DNA from: Artocarpus heterophyllus
Taxonomy: Eukaryota; Streptophyta; Magnoliopsida; Rosales; Moraceae
Assembly: GCA_025403435.1 (NCBI GenBank)
Contig: CM046338.1
Location: 20,453,141 to 20,517,140, forward strand
Length of the DNA: 64,000 bases
Direction: 5' to 3'
Shown piece after piece: positions 1-10,590 of the stretch (positions are counted from its first letter, which is position 1; every line of letters begins with the position of its first letter). The position numbers and the translations under genes were made by a program. Below the pieces are notes generated by a model that saw only the letters and a program-made list of their open reading frames with translations, had not been told where the DNA came from and searched no databases.

Positions 1-1281
1 CTACAAGTTTATCTTAATCTAATTTATCTAAAATTAAATCAACTGATAAATAGACAAGAATTATCTGATCTCCATAATTCAACAAGTCTATCTTGAATCA
101 ATTTTATCACAAAATTAATTCAACTGATAAACAGATATGAATTATCTGATTCTTTCAAATTTTAACCAATCTAATAAATCCGACATAAGTCACCAATTAT
201 TGGGAAAGCACGCCGTGTTGTTACAGTATGTTGTGAGCTAGCAAGGAGACCAAATGAACCTATATAGTTTAAGCTCTTGATAATTACGAAACCCAATATC
301 CTAGATATACATTTCATAATTATCAACTCCAATGCAACTCCACTAAAAGCTTGGGGCTGCACTCTCGAACTACATAGAATTACGAAGCTCGTATAGCTAA
401 GTTTCCATGACATATCATAGTGTATCGTATCCCCATATAATAATCAATAATCGGCTTAAGGACAAGTTATGTCTTACCTTCCCGATTATTTTTATCTTAC
501 GTTCTATTATTTCACCATCAGAAAACTTACTATCCAATGATAGTATACCATTCAGTTACACCTATGTATCCAAATGGTTAAGCGCTTCAGTTTTTCAATT
601 ATAGGATAACACATATAAGAGGATATCATTACTTCTAAAGAGGAGCTATGGATTCCATATCTATGAATAACAGGTCTACGTTATCAAGAGTCATGCTTCT
701 AATGTACCAGCATGCATACCACTATTAAGATGTGGGTGTCACCCTTTGGTACATCAAAAGACACAAACCAAGACAACTGGCCCACTATTCATCTCGGGAT
801 TAAGATAAAAACACAAATGATTATCTAAAGTGTATCGATTTGCCGAGACAGAATTATTAATCTAAATCAATTCACTTTACGTCCCGATCCAACACATCGT
901 CACCTATGACAATGTGCCAATGTTTTTATTCACGGAGTCCACCTCCGATGGTCAAGACAAACCATCTCCCAAAAGGGATATAGACAACATAACAATCTTT
1001 GCATGAATAAAGTGCGTAACTTTTTTTCCTCGATTATGGATCGTATGATTTAGACCATCACCTTAAGAATCGTGTCTTCCGCATAATCCGTCCATCATAT
1101 GCCCAATTCTTAAGGTTTAGACTGATAGTCTCAGATTATTGTTTGCTTAACACACATTCAACAAATATGAACGTAAAGAGGACAAGATTTTGGTATATAA
1201 ATAATAAATAAATTCTTTATTGATAAAAATGTCTCCAAAAACTTATTACATTTTTACTCCTTAGGGCATATATGTTTAACA
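1..1281 (-). repeat. 3' LTR of the Copia fragment, cut by the window edge
   Basis: On the minus strand the LTR opens with TGTTAAACATATATGCCC, matching TGTTAGACATGTATGCCC at 19013. Later stretches also match element A in order. About 1.28 kb of a roughly 2.0 kb LTR is inside the window. Confidence 0.85.
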
Positions 1282-1611
1282 CTTTGTTATGGCTTGGCCT
1301 TCAAAACTATCTTCAAGATTATCTAAGATCTGCTTTGCAGTCTCATAATCCTGATGTTGAGCTTGCAGCACGTTGTTCATGCTAGTCATAACATAGCAGC
1401 ATGCCTGATCATTAGCATCTTTCCAACGATCATACGCTTGGAATTGCTCATTAGTTGAGTCTCCCGCAGGCTTGGGAGGACAAGGGGTTGCCAATACATA
1501 TTTCAGTTTCTCAAAGGACAGGACGATATCCAGGTTTCGTTTTCAATCATTATAATTCTCTCCAGTTAAAAGGTTTTTGTCAATTATTGATGATAAAGCG
1601 TTTTTAGACAT
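1282..1611 (-). pseudogene. Copia gag, N-terminal fragment with an internal stop
   Basis: Gag is the structural protein that packages element RNA. The reading frame starts with MSKNALSSIIDKNLLTGENY at 1611 and runs through a UBN2-like region (NNVLQAQHQDYETAKQIL). Codon 23 is TGA where a Trp codon would be expected (YND-stop-KRN). The frame breaks off at EGQAITK, where sequence passes directly into the TG of the 3' LTR with no polypurine tract. It preserves the gag N-terminus that element A lacks. The zinc knuckle and everything downstream are absent. This is a dead copy by direct reading; the Trp identity of codon 23 is inferred. Confidence 0.8.
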
Positions 1612-3212
1612 TTTTAATCTACAATAAAGAATCATATACCAAACATAAGCAAACTTATAATAATAATTTAGTAAGATAACATAATCATGCAAAAAATACA
1701 AATGTGTTTATGTGTCAAAACCTTGAAAATATCACAACCTTACAACGATAATTCTCAACTCAAAATTCAACAAGCTCCTAGGGGAGTCATGCCAAATTTA
1801 ATCAGGAACACAGATCCCCTCCTGATTAATATATGCCATCCAGGACTCGTATGATCAAGCATATATTAATAATTGTTTCTTTGGCCATTAATTTTATTAA
1901 CAGAGCTCCTAGGGGAGGTTAATAATAAAATTAACGTGAGTGTATAACTATCGTTTCAACATTTTATCCATGATTTATAATCACCACCTAGGGGTGTGCA
2001 ACCATAAATCATGCTAAAATACCTTATCTTCTCAGAGATCCAATCTGTTTCATGATAGAAATCCCTTCCTAGTGGTTGGGACCACCATGTTCTGCCTATG
2101 GACCAACGATGGAGGCCTTAGGTTCTCTCTTCGAAAACCTTCTCCCACTCAATCTTTTGAAATCATAGTTTTATTTTAAGATTATGCATGAACAATTTCA
2201 AGATGAGCGGCACTCCCTATTCTATATGACATGTTATCAATATACATGGCAAATCATATTATAATGCAGACAAGAAAAGCAATCAAGCAAAGCTACAAGC
2301 AAAATAATAAATAACCGTAATATTATGGCTCTACCCTAGAGAATAGAAAACAAAGATTACAAGAGAATAATTGAGACATATTATCGATTCTTCATCCTTG
2401 AATCCTCAAGCTGTATCCTTTTTCATGTAATTCCCATCTTAAAATCTTCAATCCCATATGAATTGAATACTTCATATTTCCAGTCATATCCAAATTTAAT
2501 GTTTCTCAAAATTGTCCTAAAAATAAAATTAAAACTGCACCTTTTTTAGAAATTTTCTAGCTCTTGGTCAGCAGGCCGATCTGGGTGATCGGCCTACCAA
2601 TCCATGAAAGTTTGGCCTACCGCCAAAGCCACCTGATTTCTACCCCACTGACGCCCTGCCGAGCCACAAGTCTGGCCTGTAGATCTGCGACCATTGGCCT
2701 GCCGAATTGTGAGGTTCGGCATGCCAACCGAGCAGAAATCTCCATTCCATAAAATACAATTTTAATGCAATTCATCAATTTTATCTTCAACAATTCAAAA
2801 ACGTAAAATTAAAGACTCAGGAAATACCTAGGAGCGCCTATCATCATTCTTCTAGATCCGTCTTCTCCAAAAAAATTATTTAATTACCAAATTCTTATAA
2901 ATTTAAAATTAAATAAAAATTCCTAGATGGAGATGATAGTCTGTCAAATAATTACATGAAAAACCTAGATACACATTCTAACCTCTAAGGAACCATAACT
3001 GGTATAAATTAATTAATAAATAATTAAATAAGAATTTAATCAACCATAATTAATTAATAAACATTCACCACATAATCTATGACAACATATATAATATATA
3101 GAAACCTAGAGTGCCAACTCTCTATAAAATTAAATTTAAGCATAGAAGAGATTAAGATCACAAAATTTTACATATAACAAGATTACAAACTTGTAAATTT
3201 ATGTAAAAAACT
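1612..3212 (-). other. Copia leader, non-coding
   Basis: This stretch between primer site and gag aligns in order with 21041-22690 of element A, including phrases such as GATTGAAGACTTGAAGATG in A. It holds no convincing ORF. Its only unusual part is the GC-rich block listed separately. Confidence 0.7.
2565..2745. repeat. GC-rich dyad block in the Copia leader
   Basis: In otherwise AT-rich leader DNA this stretch carries repeated GGCCTACCG, GGCCTGCCGA and CAGGCCGAT units, that is, degenerate copies of TTCGGCCTGCCGAA and its complement. The same block lies at 21520-21755 in element A. Confidence 0.75.
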
Positions 3213-3226
3213 GGCTCTGATGCCAA
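3213..3226 (-). other. Primer binding site (initiator Met tRNA type)
   Basis: Minus-strand TTGGCATCAGAGCC differs at one base from TTGGTATCAGAGCC in element A and lies directly next to the LTR end. Confidence 0.8.
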
Positions 3227-3227
3227 T

Positions 3228-3956
3228 TGATAGAAAAAATAGTATGCAGAGGAATTTTAAAAATTTACATCAGAGTAATTTTCAAAACACAAGTTTGACA
3301 TGCTATATGCATAAATTAACCAGATCTTACTAACCTTTGTGTACCCAAGAACCCTCGCAAAACGTGAAGAGGAGTAACGTTCCAGAAGAGCCTTAACTAA
3401 CTAGTCTTCTTTGCTATTCTTTTTCCACAATTGGCGTGAGTGTGGGCTCACACGTACAATTCTTCTACTAGGTGACTCTCCTTCCAACCAATCGAGAGAA
3501 CCCAAAACAAGTGTTCGTGATTTGTGAACAAAAGCTCTTAGGGAGTTTTCAAATTCTCACTAGCAGAGTATCGCTCTGAATCTCTCAATTGATCTGAGTA
3601 ACTCTTAAGACTTACTCCCTTTATATAGAGATTGGTCATGGAGTCAGTCTTTATCAGATTTGGTCTTAAAAACTTGAAATAGAATCAAGTTCGGATCAAT
3701 ATTTGATAAGATCTACGTGGAAACACGTGATCTTATCCTTCGCTGATTGGCAGGCCGAACCACCCCATCGGTAGGCCGAACACATCCATCGGAAGGCCGA
3801 ACTGCCGAATAAAAAATCTCACGAATCTTTTATTTTTCACCCGAGATTTTATAGGATAAAGTGTCAGTTTTAATTCAAATAACCCAATAGAGAAGTTATC
3901 TGATCAAACAACTTTATCTAGATAATCTCTAAGAAAATAAATGAATTCCCAATAAT
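3228..3956 (-). repeat. 5' LTR remnant of the Copia fragment
   Basis: Only the 3' third of the LTR is left. It matches element A until the phrase at 3951-3956 and then changes abruptly. A GC-rich dyad block lies at 3741-3808 with three GGCCGAAC-type units, in the same place as in the LTRs of element A. Confidence 0.8.
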
Positions 3957-4129
3957 AAGGGAAGTTTCTAACCAATCAAAGAGCTTCTGGAGAATGATCA
4001 AGCTTTGGGCCTGCAAATCAATATGCAAAATTCGACAATCAATTTCAGCTCTAATATGACCAACGAATGGAAAGTTACTTTCTTAATTCTATGGGGCTTG
4101 ATTGTGATTCGTTGTATGATTTTTATCTG

Positions 4130-4500
4130 TGCACCAAGAAATCTGCGGGAAAAATCAATTTTCCAACTTTGACTAGTACATCCTCCTAGACACCCTTTGG
4201 ATATCGGACAGACCGATTAGTAAGTTGAAGAGAAACGGTCATGGGCTTGACTTCCACTGATCCTAGCTTCTTGAAAATTGAGAACAGCATCAAATTTACA
4301 CTCACTCCAAGATCACAAAGAGCCTTCTCAAACTTGTAAGTCCCAGCGGTGCAAGGTATATGAAAAACTCTCAGATCTTTTAGTTTGGTTGGAAGCTTCT
4401 TATGTAAAACAACACTGCACTCCTCGGTTAATGTCACCATTTCATTCTTTACCAACTTTATCTTCTTGTAGAGCACCTATTTCATAAACTTTTCATAGCT
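4130..4500 (-). pseudogene. Athila-like aspartic protease fragment
   Basis: The minus-strand frame from 4476 reads a retropepsin-like segment with KLPTKLKDLRVFHIPC, then the active-site region ALCDLGVSVNLM, then VSLQLTNRSVRYPKGV. A D-L-G active-site triplet instead of DTG/DSG is usual for Athila-type proteases, to my knowledge. After the stop at 4186 the expected EDVLVKVGKLIFPADF continues in frame to about 4130, so the gene is broken by a nonsense codon and then truncated. In a live element the enzyme would process the Gag-Pol polyprotein. Confidence 0.7.
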
Positions 4501-4979
4501 TAGAATTTGTGCTAAGGCCTTCACGAAAGGTATATCAATATGTAACTTCTTGAACACATTAAGAAACTTAGCAAATTGCTCATCCATCTTCTTCTTTTGG
4601 AACCTTGGTGGCAACAGAAGTGATGGGACAAGAATGGGATGATTATCAGGAAAAGAGATAGAGTTAGGCCCTCATGCCTTCTTTGGGGTCTCAATTTCAA
4701 TCTTCTGTCTTTTCACTCCTTCTTGGACTTGATTCACCACCAGTTGTGGTGGCTTAGGCTTGTGATTTTCATTCCTACTCCTTAATGTAACGACATTGCA
4801 TTGCTCCTTTTATTCGACTTTGGTTTCACTAGGAACTTGCTTCTTGATTGTGAATTAGTGGAAGTAGCCAATTGCCCAATTTGGACCTCTAGAGGCTTTA
4901 TGGATACGCTCATATTGGTCATGTGAGTCCCAAAGCTATCCAACCTTGCTTGAACATTTCTTATATCTCCATAAGAAAT

Positions 4980-5965
4980 GTCCTAATGATTGCAAAGTTC
5001 TAGAGGGTAGCATGTTGGCAAATTATTGGCTCAATAGTTGAAGTTCTGGTTGTTCATAAATTGAGCTTGCTCTTGATTACTTCCTTCACCAACATGTGAT
5101 GTGTAAGCCATAGCCACTGATTCTTTGCTTGAGGAAGCTTCTGTAGTAGGCAATGTCGAAATTTGATTAGTCAAAGCCACCATTTATGCTGAAATAGCCA
5201 CCCATGGCTCCGTTCATGAACACCGACAACTTCTTAAGTGTATTTCTCTCATTAGGCCATTGATAATTGTTAGAGGCCATTTCTTTGTTGAGCTCCCTCG
5301 ATGGTTTTAGACAATAAGGTACCACTGTCCACCGCATCCACAACCGTTCTGGTTTGCCTATTCATTCTATTATAAAACAATTGAATTTGGAACCAATCTT
5401 AGGGGCACTTCTGAATGAGATCCTTGAACCGCTCCCTAGCTTCAAAAAGAAGCTCAAAATCCCATTGCCAAAATTGCACATTCTCACCATGCAATTAATA
5501 AGTCTTCAACGGGGGAAAGAACTTTGTGAGAAACTTTTGTGCCAATACCAACATTCCTCAGTGGCAAACCTTGCAGCCAACCATGCGCCTTGTCCCTAAG
5601 AGAAAATAGGAACAATAACAATCGAATCACATCATCTGACACTTTTTTAAGTTTGATAGTGTCACAAATATCCAAAAATGTCAAAAGATGGACATTCGGG
5701 TCTTTTTGCGGCAATCCTTTAGACCATTCTAAGGAGGGCCAGATTTACCTCAAAGTTGTTTGCATTTATTGCTTGGCACTAGATCCTTAAATAGTTATCA
5801 TTCACAATGGGCTGAAAATAATCCCGCAAGGTTCATTTTTGGTTGTGGATGCTTTCCACCAGGTTTTGAGGTCTAGCTTGTTTTTCTCTCCTTAATCCTT
5901 GAAAAGTCCTTTCAATTTCTGGATCTAGATGTAGAATTTCCAAGCTTCGAGCTCTTCTCATCAAC
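4980..5965 (-). pseudogene. Athila-like gag fragment (Retrotrans_gag)
   Basis: Minus-strand translation at 5714-5484 reads a capsid-like segment with PNVHLLTFLDICDTIKL, then DDVIRLLLFLFSLRDKAHGW and WLQGLPLRNVGIGTK. This order is typical of the plant Retrotrans_gag domain. Further on the strand, MASNNYQWPNERN and related phrases appear between stops and frame changes. No continuous ORF is left. The start near 5965 and the lower boundary are approximate. Confidence 0.65.
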
Positions 5966-6075
5966 TATTCAAGACAACAATTATCATAGTTCAGTACAAT
6001 TTGAATAAAACAAAAACCTAAATTAAAATCGAGTCACTTGGTCACAATATTGGCCAAATTTTAAAAAATATTCAA

Positions 6076-6092
6076 TCCCTGAAACGGTGTCA
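6076..6092 (-). other. Decayed primer binding site (Asp tRNA type)
   Basis: Minus-strand TGACACCGTTTCAGGGA resembles the TGGCGCCGTTGCCGGGGA primer site of Athila/Tat elements with several transitions. It lies between gag and a typical Athila-like LTR end. Confidence 0.6.
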
Positions 6093-6093
6093 A

Positions 6094-6964
6094 AAACTTG
6101 TCAAACGCATATAAGTATACACAGTTGCAAGTAATAAAGTGAAAGTAAAATAACGTCTCATAGAGATTGATTTTCTAAGAATTAACCATTTACTGTGACT
6201 ATAATAACTCTAACTTTATCTAGGCAATTCTAATTTAGAATAACAACTAAAACAATCAATTAAACTAACTTCGAACAAGTAATTAAAGTTACAAATTGGA
6301 GAAAAAGATTGAAGAGAACTCAATGATATGAAAACCAGGGGGTTCGATTTATCTACGTTGTCCAATTCAATAGCTTGTTGATTGTTTTCATTCATAACAT
6401 TATTTGTCAGTTTTTGATTTTACCTTCACCCCCTCTCTGAGTACCGAGCAAACTATATACAAAACTAACCAAATTAATATCCCTATTAACTCAATTAATT
6501 AAGCATTCAAAATGCATAAACATACTCTAGTATATACCCAAGTGTAATGGCCTCTTGAACTCAATATACTATAGGTTGTGTTTCTCAAGTCTCAAGATGT
6601 GGAAATGACTTTTCCAAGACTAATTCCACACATCTAAAATTTCTAATTTATTAGCAAACAAACAAGAACATATGCATGGAGAATCACAAATGATTTGGAA
6701 ATGAAATTCAATCAACAATCTATTGAAGATTCAAAACATAGTCACTATCAAGCTACATTAATCCCCCTAGCCTGAGAAGTTTAGCTAGACATTGAAAATC
6801 CCACATCTATAACCAAAATCACTTCATAAATTATTGATGCCACCAAGCTCGAGGCCTTTAATCCTCTTTGAATCTTCAAGGGAGTTCTGAAACCTTGGAT
6901 TTTTCCCTTTTGGTGTATGTGTTTTTGTGTTTCTATGAAGCCCTTTTGAAATCTTGCAAGTTTT
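6094..6964 (-). repeat. Athila-like 5' LTR, part next to the primer site
   Basis: Minus-strand sequence ends with an Athila-like LTR terminus (CAATCTCTATGAGACGTT, then a stretch ending GCGTTTGACAAG). It is continuous with 16075 onward once element B and one copy of its target duplication are removed. Confidence 0.65.
6960..6964. repeat. Target site duplication of element B, left copy (gtttt)
   Basis: GTTTT directly before TGTCACG at 6965 is repeated as GTTTT at 16075-16079 directly after the second LTR. Confidence 0.9.
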
Positions 6965-8100
6965 TGTCACGTCCCGGAGTACGGGAGGTGACGTGGCGGA
7001 TTATTTAAATTAATTAAAAGAGAATTTAATTAAAAATCACGAGTTTAGGGGTTGAATTAAATGATAAAATGTAAAAATTTCAAAGAAAGCCATTACATGA
7101 AAATAAGTAATAAATATTAAATATAACGAGTATGGGTCCCACAGACCCACAACTTTGCACACACATGGTACTGACAATATAATAATATAACTACAATCCA
7201 ATCACAAAAAAAGTTAAAAACATTACATGCCTTGATTAAATGATACAAAAGATAAGTTAATTCTTCTATTGCTCCTAAGTTCGGTCCGTCGAATCCTCTC
7301 CGAACCTAAATGGGAAACCACCTAAAGGGGGGGGGGGGGGGAATTTAAAACAAATAAAACGTGAGCGAAAGGCTCAGTAGGACTATATTTTACTAGATAA
7401 TTTAATCTAAAGAAACATTTCATTATTCAAGAATTATTTGAAAGAAACCTTGAATAAATAAATAAATGAATAAATAAATTTAAATAAAACCGTTCTTACC
7501 CAGAACAGTTTACTCGGACAACCAAAAATATCATTTTCTTTTCCTAGGCAAACCATAAGAATATCACCACCGTAGTGGCCCAGCTAGGTTTCGGGACATG
7601 CCCCTAAGGTCGATCGCTACACGACCCGATCTCTGATATGGCATCATATGTGTTTATTTTTATCATCATTCAAAACCCATTTACCGAGTATTGTCATTTA
7701 CATTTATTATGAAGTTCATTTTCAATTCACGGTATATTAAAATATAACCGATAAAATTCATTTTCAAACAACCGTTGAAAACATTTTAATGAAAATCCTT
7801 TTTAAAGCCAGATCATTTTGAAATTAGGCTACCAAGGAATGGGGTAGAAGTCCTACATCGATACTCGTGCTGGTGCCCCACACCGTAATCCCAGTCCGCT
7901 ATACGTTAGCTCCGCGGAACCACGAACAATCCTAGATACACACTAAGTCGATCAATATCTAGTTCGAGACATTCTATGTTACTAAACCATTTCATGATGT
8001 CCTAGTGTGCCATTTGTATCTTTAAAATCATTCTACAAGGTTGGAATTTAAATCGGGGTTCAAAACAGTGAAAACGGGTGAAAAATCACAAAATTTTCCA

Positions 8101-8262
8101 TGCCCGGCCGGTCGGCCTACTGGACTCCTTGCTTCGGCTGGCCGAACTGTGCAGTTCGGCCTGCCGGAAGCCAGGTCCGATCGGCTGGATATCTCCAGGT
8201 TCAGCCTGTCGGATAGATGAACTCCGGCCTGCCGAACACGTAGTTCGGCCTGCCGAACTGGG
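8101..8262. repeat. GC-rich dyad block, element B 3' LTR
   Basis: It holds repeated TTCGGCCTGCCGAAC-type units, for example at about 8154 and 8240, with their complements and partial copies. Arms TTCGGC and GCCGAA flank a two-base centre. The same unit occurs in the Copia LTRs. Confidence 0.85.
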
Positions 8263-8724
8263 AAAACCCAGAAATTCCAGCCACGGGTTTTTCGATCCCC
8301 AAAATCCAAATCTTGATTTTAACCTATTTTTCTCAAATCTCAGGCATGGAAAACATTCATAGATGATAGAAAAACATGTTTGAACACTTTTGAACTCATT
8401 TATACAAGATTTAAACTCAAAAATCTCAAAAATCCGAAAATGGAAAAATGAGGAGAAAAATGAAAAATCTTGAATCCAATCCATTTTTCTTCAATCTAAG
8501 CTTAGATTCTAGTTGTTCTAAGTTCATTTAACTCAAATCAAAGGTTTTCTAAGCTCAAGCAAACCTAGATTTCAAAAATGCACAAAATTGAAAAATTTGG
8601 AAAAAGTTTAGAAATTTCAAAACTAACCTCGAATCGAAGCTTCAATCCGCGTTCTCGGTTACTAAATCACGTTCCTGAGCTTCCTCCTTGCTAACCCGAA
8701 GCTTGGATTTGAATTTTGATTCAA

Positions 8725-8868
8725 AAATTTGAGAGAGAATTTGAGAGAGAAGAGAGAAGCCGAGAGAGAAAATGAGAGAGAGTGAGAGAGGTCTCACGGG
8801 AGAGAGAGAGGAGAGAGAGTGAGATCAGGGAGAGTGAGGAGAGAGGACGGAAAAAAAGAAATAAATAG
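8725..8868 (-). promoter_or_regulatory. Putative TATA box and CT-rich leader, element B 3' LTR
   Basis: On the minus strand CTCTATTTATTTC near 8869-8857 is followed by about 120 bases of nearly pure pyrimidine (CTCTCTC runs). A TATA-like box followed by a CT-rich transcript start is a common plant core-promoter layout. Element D and the LTR at 54067 share the arrangement. This is inference only; no transcript is seen. Confidence 0.4.
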
Positions 8869-9141
8869 AGGGAAACGGTAGGCGGTTTCACTGTGTGAAA
8901 ACTAAATGCCACCCACGGTTTTGTAAAACGAAATATTTTTTAACAATTTACAAATTGTTATGCTTTAAAACTCAAAACATCATTTTAAAACAATAAGAAA
9001 TCATTTGAATTCATCAAATTAACAAAACAACCTAAAATTCAAAATCCAACCAAGTAATTAAATTAATGTTAAAACATTAATTATGGTACACTAATTCATC
9101 ATTTATATTACATTAACATTAGATAAATTTTAGGCGTCACA

Positions 9142-9161
9142 ACTCTCCACCCCTAAAAGAA
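9142..9161 (-). other. Polypurine tract of element B
   Basis: Minus-strand TTTTAGGGGTGGAGAGT directly precedes the 3' LTR. The bases before it (GAGGACGAAATTTC on the minus strand, at about 9162-9175) are shared almost unchanged with element D. Confidence 0.8.
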
Positions 9162-9189
9162 ATTTCGTCCTCAAAATTTACATCTCATT

Positions 9190-9402
9190 TCAGAAACAAA
9201 ACAAATACAGATACAATTCCCGCATACTCGATTCTAGTTCCCAAGTAGCTTCATCAACCCCGTGATGCTGCCACACGACCTTAACCAACGGTATCTCACG
9301 ACGATGTAAACTGATTACTTTTAGGTTGATAATCTGAATCGGCACTTCCTCGTACGTCGTATCTTCTCGAACCTGCACATCGCGAAATGAAACTATCTTA
9401 CC
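9190..9402 (-). pseudogene. Chromodomain-like end of element B pol
   Basis: The minus-strand frame continues that of integrase after a stop at 9403. It reads VREDTTYEEVPIQIINLKV and later VKVVWQHHGVDEATWELE. The W-x(8,9)-ATWE pattern is that of chromovirus chromodomains, which steer integration to chromatin. A stop separates it from integrase, so the fused protein is no longer made. Confidence 0.65.
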
Positions 9403-10590
9403 CTATTCAGGCAGACACTTCCTAAGCATCGACACATGAAATACATCGTGAACATGAGAAAGTTCGGGCGGAAGATCAAGCCGATAAGCAACCACACTAA
9501 CACGCTGAGTGATCTCGAACGGCCCAATATACCTCGGCCCGAGCTTCCCACTCACTCCGAATCCCATAGTTCCCTTACGAGGTGATATCTTCAAGAGAAC
9601 GAAATCTCCAACTGTGAATTCTAAGGGTCTACGTCTCCTATCCGCGTAACTATTATGTCGACTCTGAACTGCCCTCAATCGATCTCAAATCATCATGACT
9701 CTCTCGTTGCTATCACGGATCTCATCTGGCCTAAGAATAACCCTATCTTCCGGGTCGGCCCAACATACAAGTGACCGACACGATCGCCCATACAACGCCT
9801 CAAACGGTGCCATACCAATACTCGCCTGATAGCTATTGTTGTATGCGAACTCCGCCAGATGCAAATATTTCTTCCAATTTTCGCTGAAGTCCAACGCACA
9901 GGCACACAACATATCCTCGAGAATCTGAATAACCCGCTCAGACTGCCCATCCGTCTGAGGATGAAACGCCGTACTGAAGTTCAAATCCGTACCTAAAGCC
10001 TCCTGAAAACTCCTCCAGTACTTAGCATTAAACTTGGTGTCTCGATCAGAAGTGAGAGACAAAGGAACTCCATGCAACCTCACTATGTTCTACAGATACA
10101 AATCCCTGAGAATCCTCCTCGAACATGTCGACCTGAACGGAATGAAATGCGTCAATTTCGTCAACCTGTCGACCATGACCCAAACTGCATCATGCTGTTG
10201 CTTCGTCCTCGGCAAACCTGTGAGAAAATCCATCGTCACATGCTCCCATTTCCACCCTGGAATAGGAAGCGGCTGAAGCTGACCTGCAAGCTTCTAATGC
10301 TCGGCTTTCACCTAAAGACACGTCGTACACTTGGCCACATACTCTCGAACATCTTTCTTTATGCCTCTCCACCAATACTGCCTCTTCAAATCACGATACA
10401 TCTTTGTGCTCCTCGGATGAATAGCGAACTGAGACCTATGAGCTTCGTCCAAAACGGCTTTCATCACCTCGGTGATAGCTGGAACTGCAAGACGCTCTCA
10501 AAAATACAACGATCCATCTGCATGCACGCTCCATTCTTCAAACTACTCCCCGTTCTGAATCCGCGTCCAAATCCCCTGCAAATGTTGATC
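9403..10590 (-). pseudogene. Element B integrase, broken by stops
   Basis: In minus-strand order: an HHCC zinc finger (HRSQFAIH, then CTTC followed by a stop), the first catalytic Asp in HVTMDFLTGLPR, the second in LTSDRDTKF, and Glu in PQTDGQSERVIQ. It then runs through LAEFAYNNSYQ, FEALYGRSC and the GPF/Y-like stretch GPRYIGPFEI. All three DDE residues are visible in one frame, but nonsense codons lie before, between and after the domains (for example at about 10083 and 9685). In a live element it inserts the cDNA. Order after RNase H fits Ty3/Gypsy. Confidence 0.85.

Larger units (their letters stand above)
1..3956 (-). mobile_element. Copia-type LTR retrotransposon fragment (family A), minus strand, truncated at both ends
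   Basis: Read on the minus strand, the order is partial 5' LTR (3956-3228), Met primer site (3226-3213), long leader, gag start (1611-1282) and 3' LTR (1281 to the window edge). It is the same family as the complete copy at 19013-26327: the LTR starts, leader, GC-rich block and gag align by eye over most of their length. The 5' LTR lost about its first two thirds where it meets Athila-like sequence at about 3956. Most of gag and all of pol are missing, so the copy is not autonomous. Confidence 0.85.
6965..9141 (-). repeat. Element B 3' LTR
   Basis: It runs from TGTCACG to CGTCACA on the plus strand and aligns along its length with 13880-16074. It contains a run of 15 G at about 7327-7341, a GC-rich dyad block at 8101-8262 and a GA-rich tract at 8725-8850. 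Confidence 0.92.

Noticed and set aside
7327..7341. G runs of 15 and 12 in the two LTRs of element B
   Set aside because: Homopolymer length is unreliable in sequencing. The difference carries no safe meaning.
8028..8484. Overlapping frames on both strands rich in Pro, Ala and Arg
   Set aside because: They are translations of the GC-rich dyad block and change with each unit, so they are not a gene.
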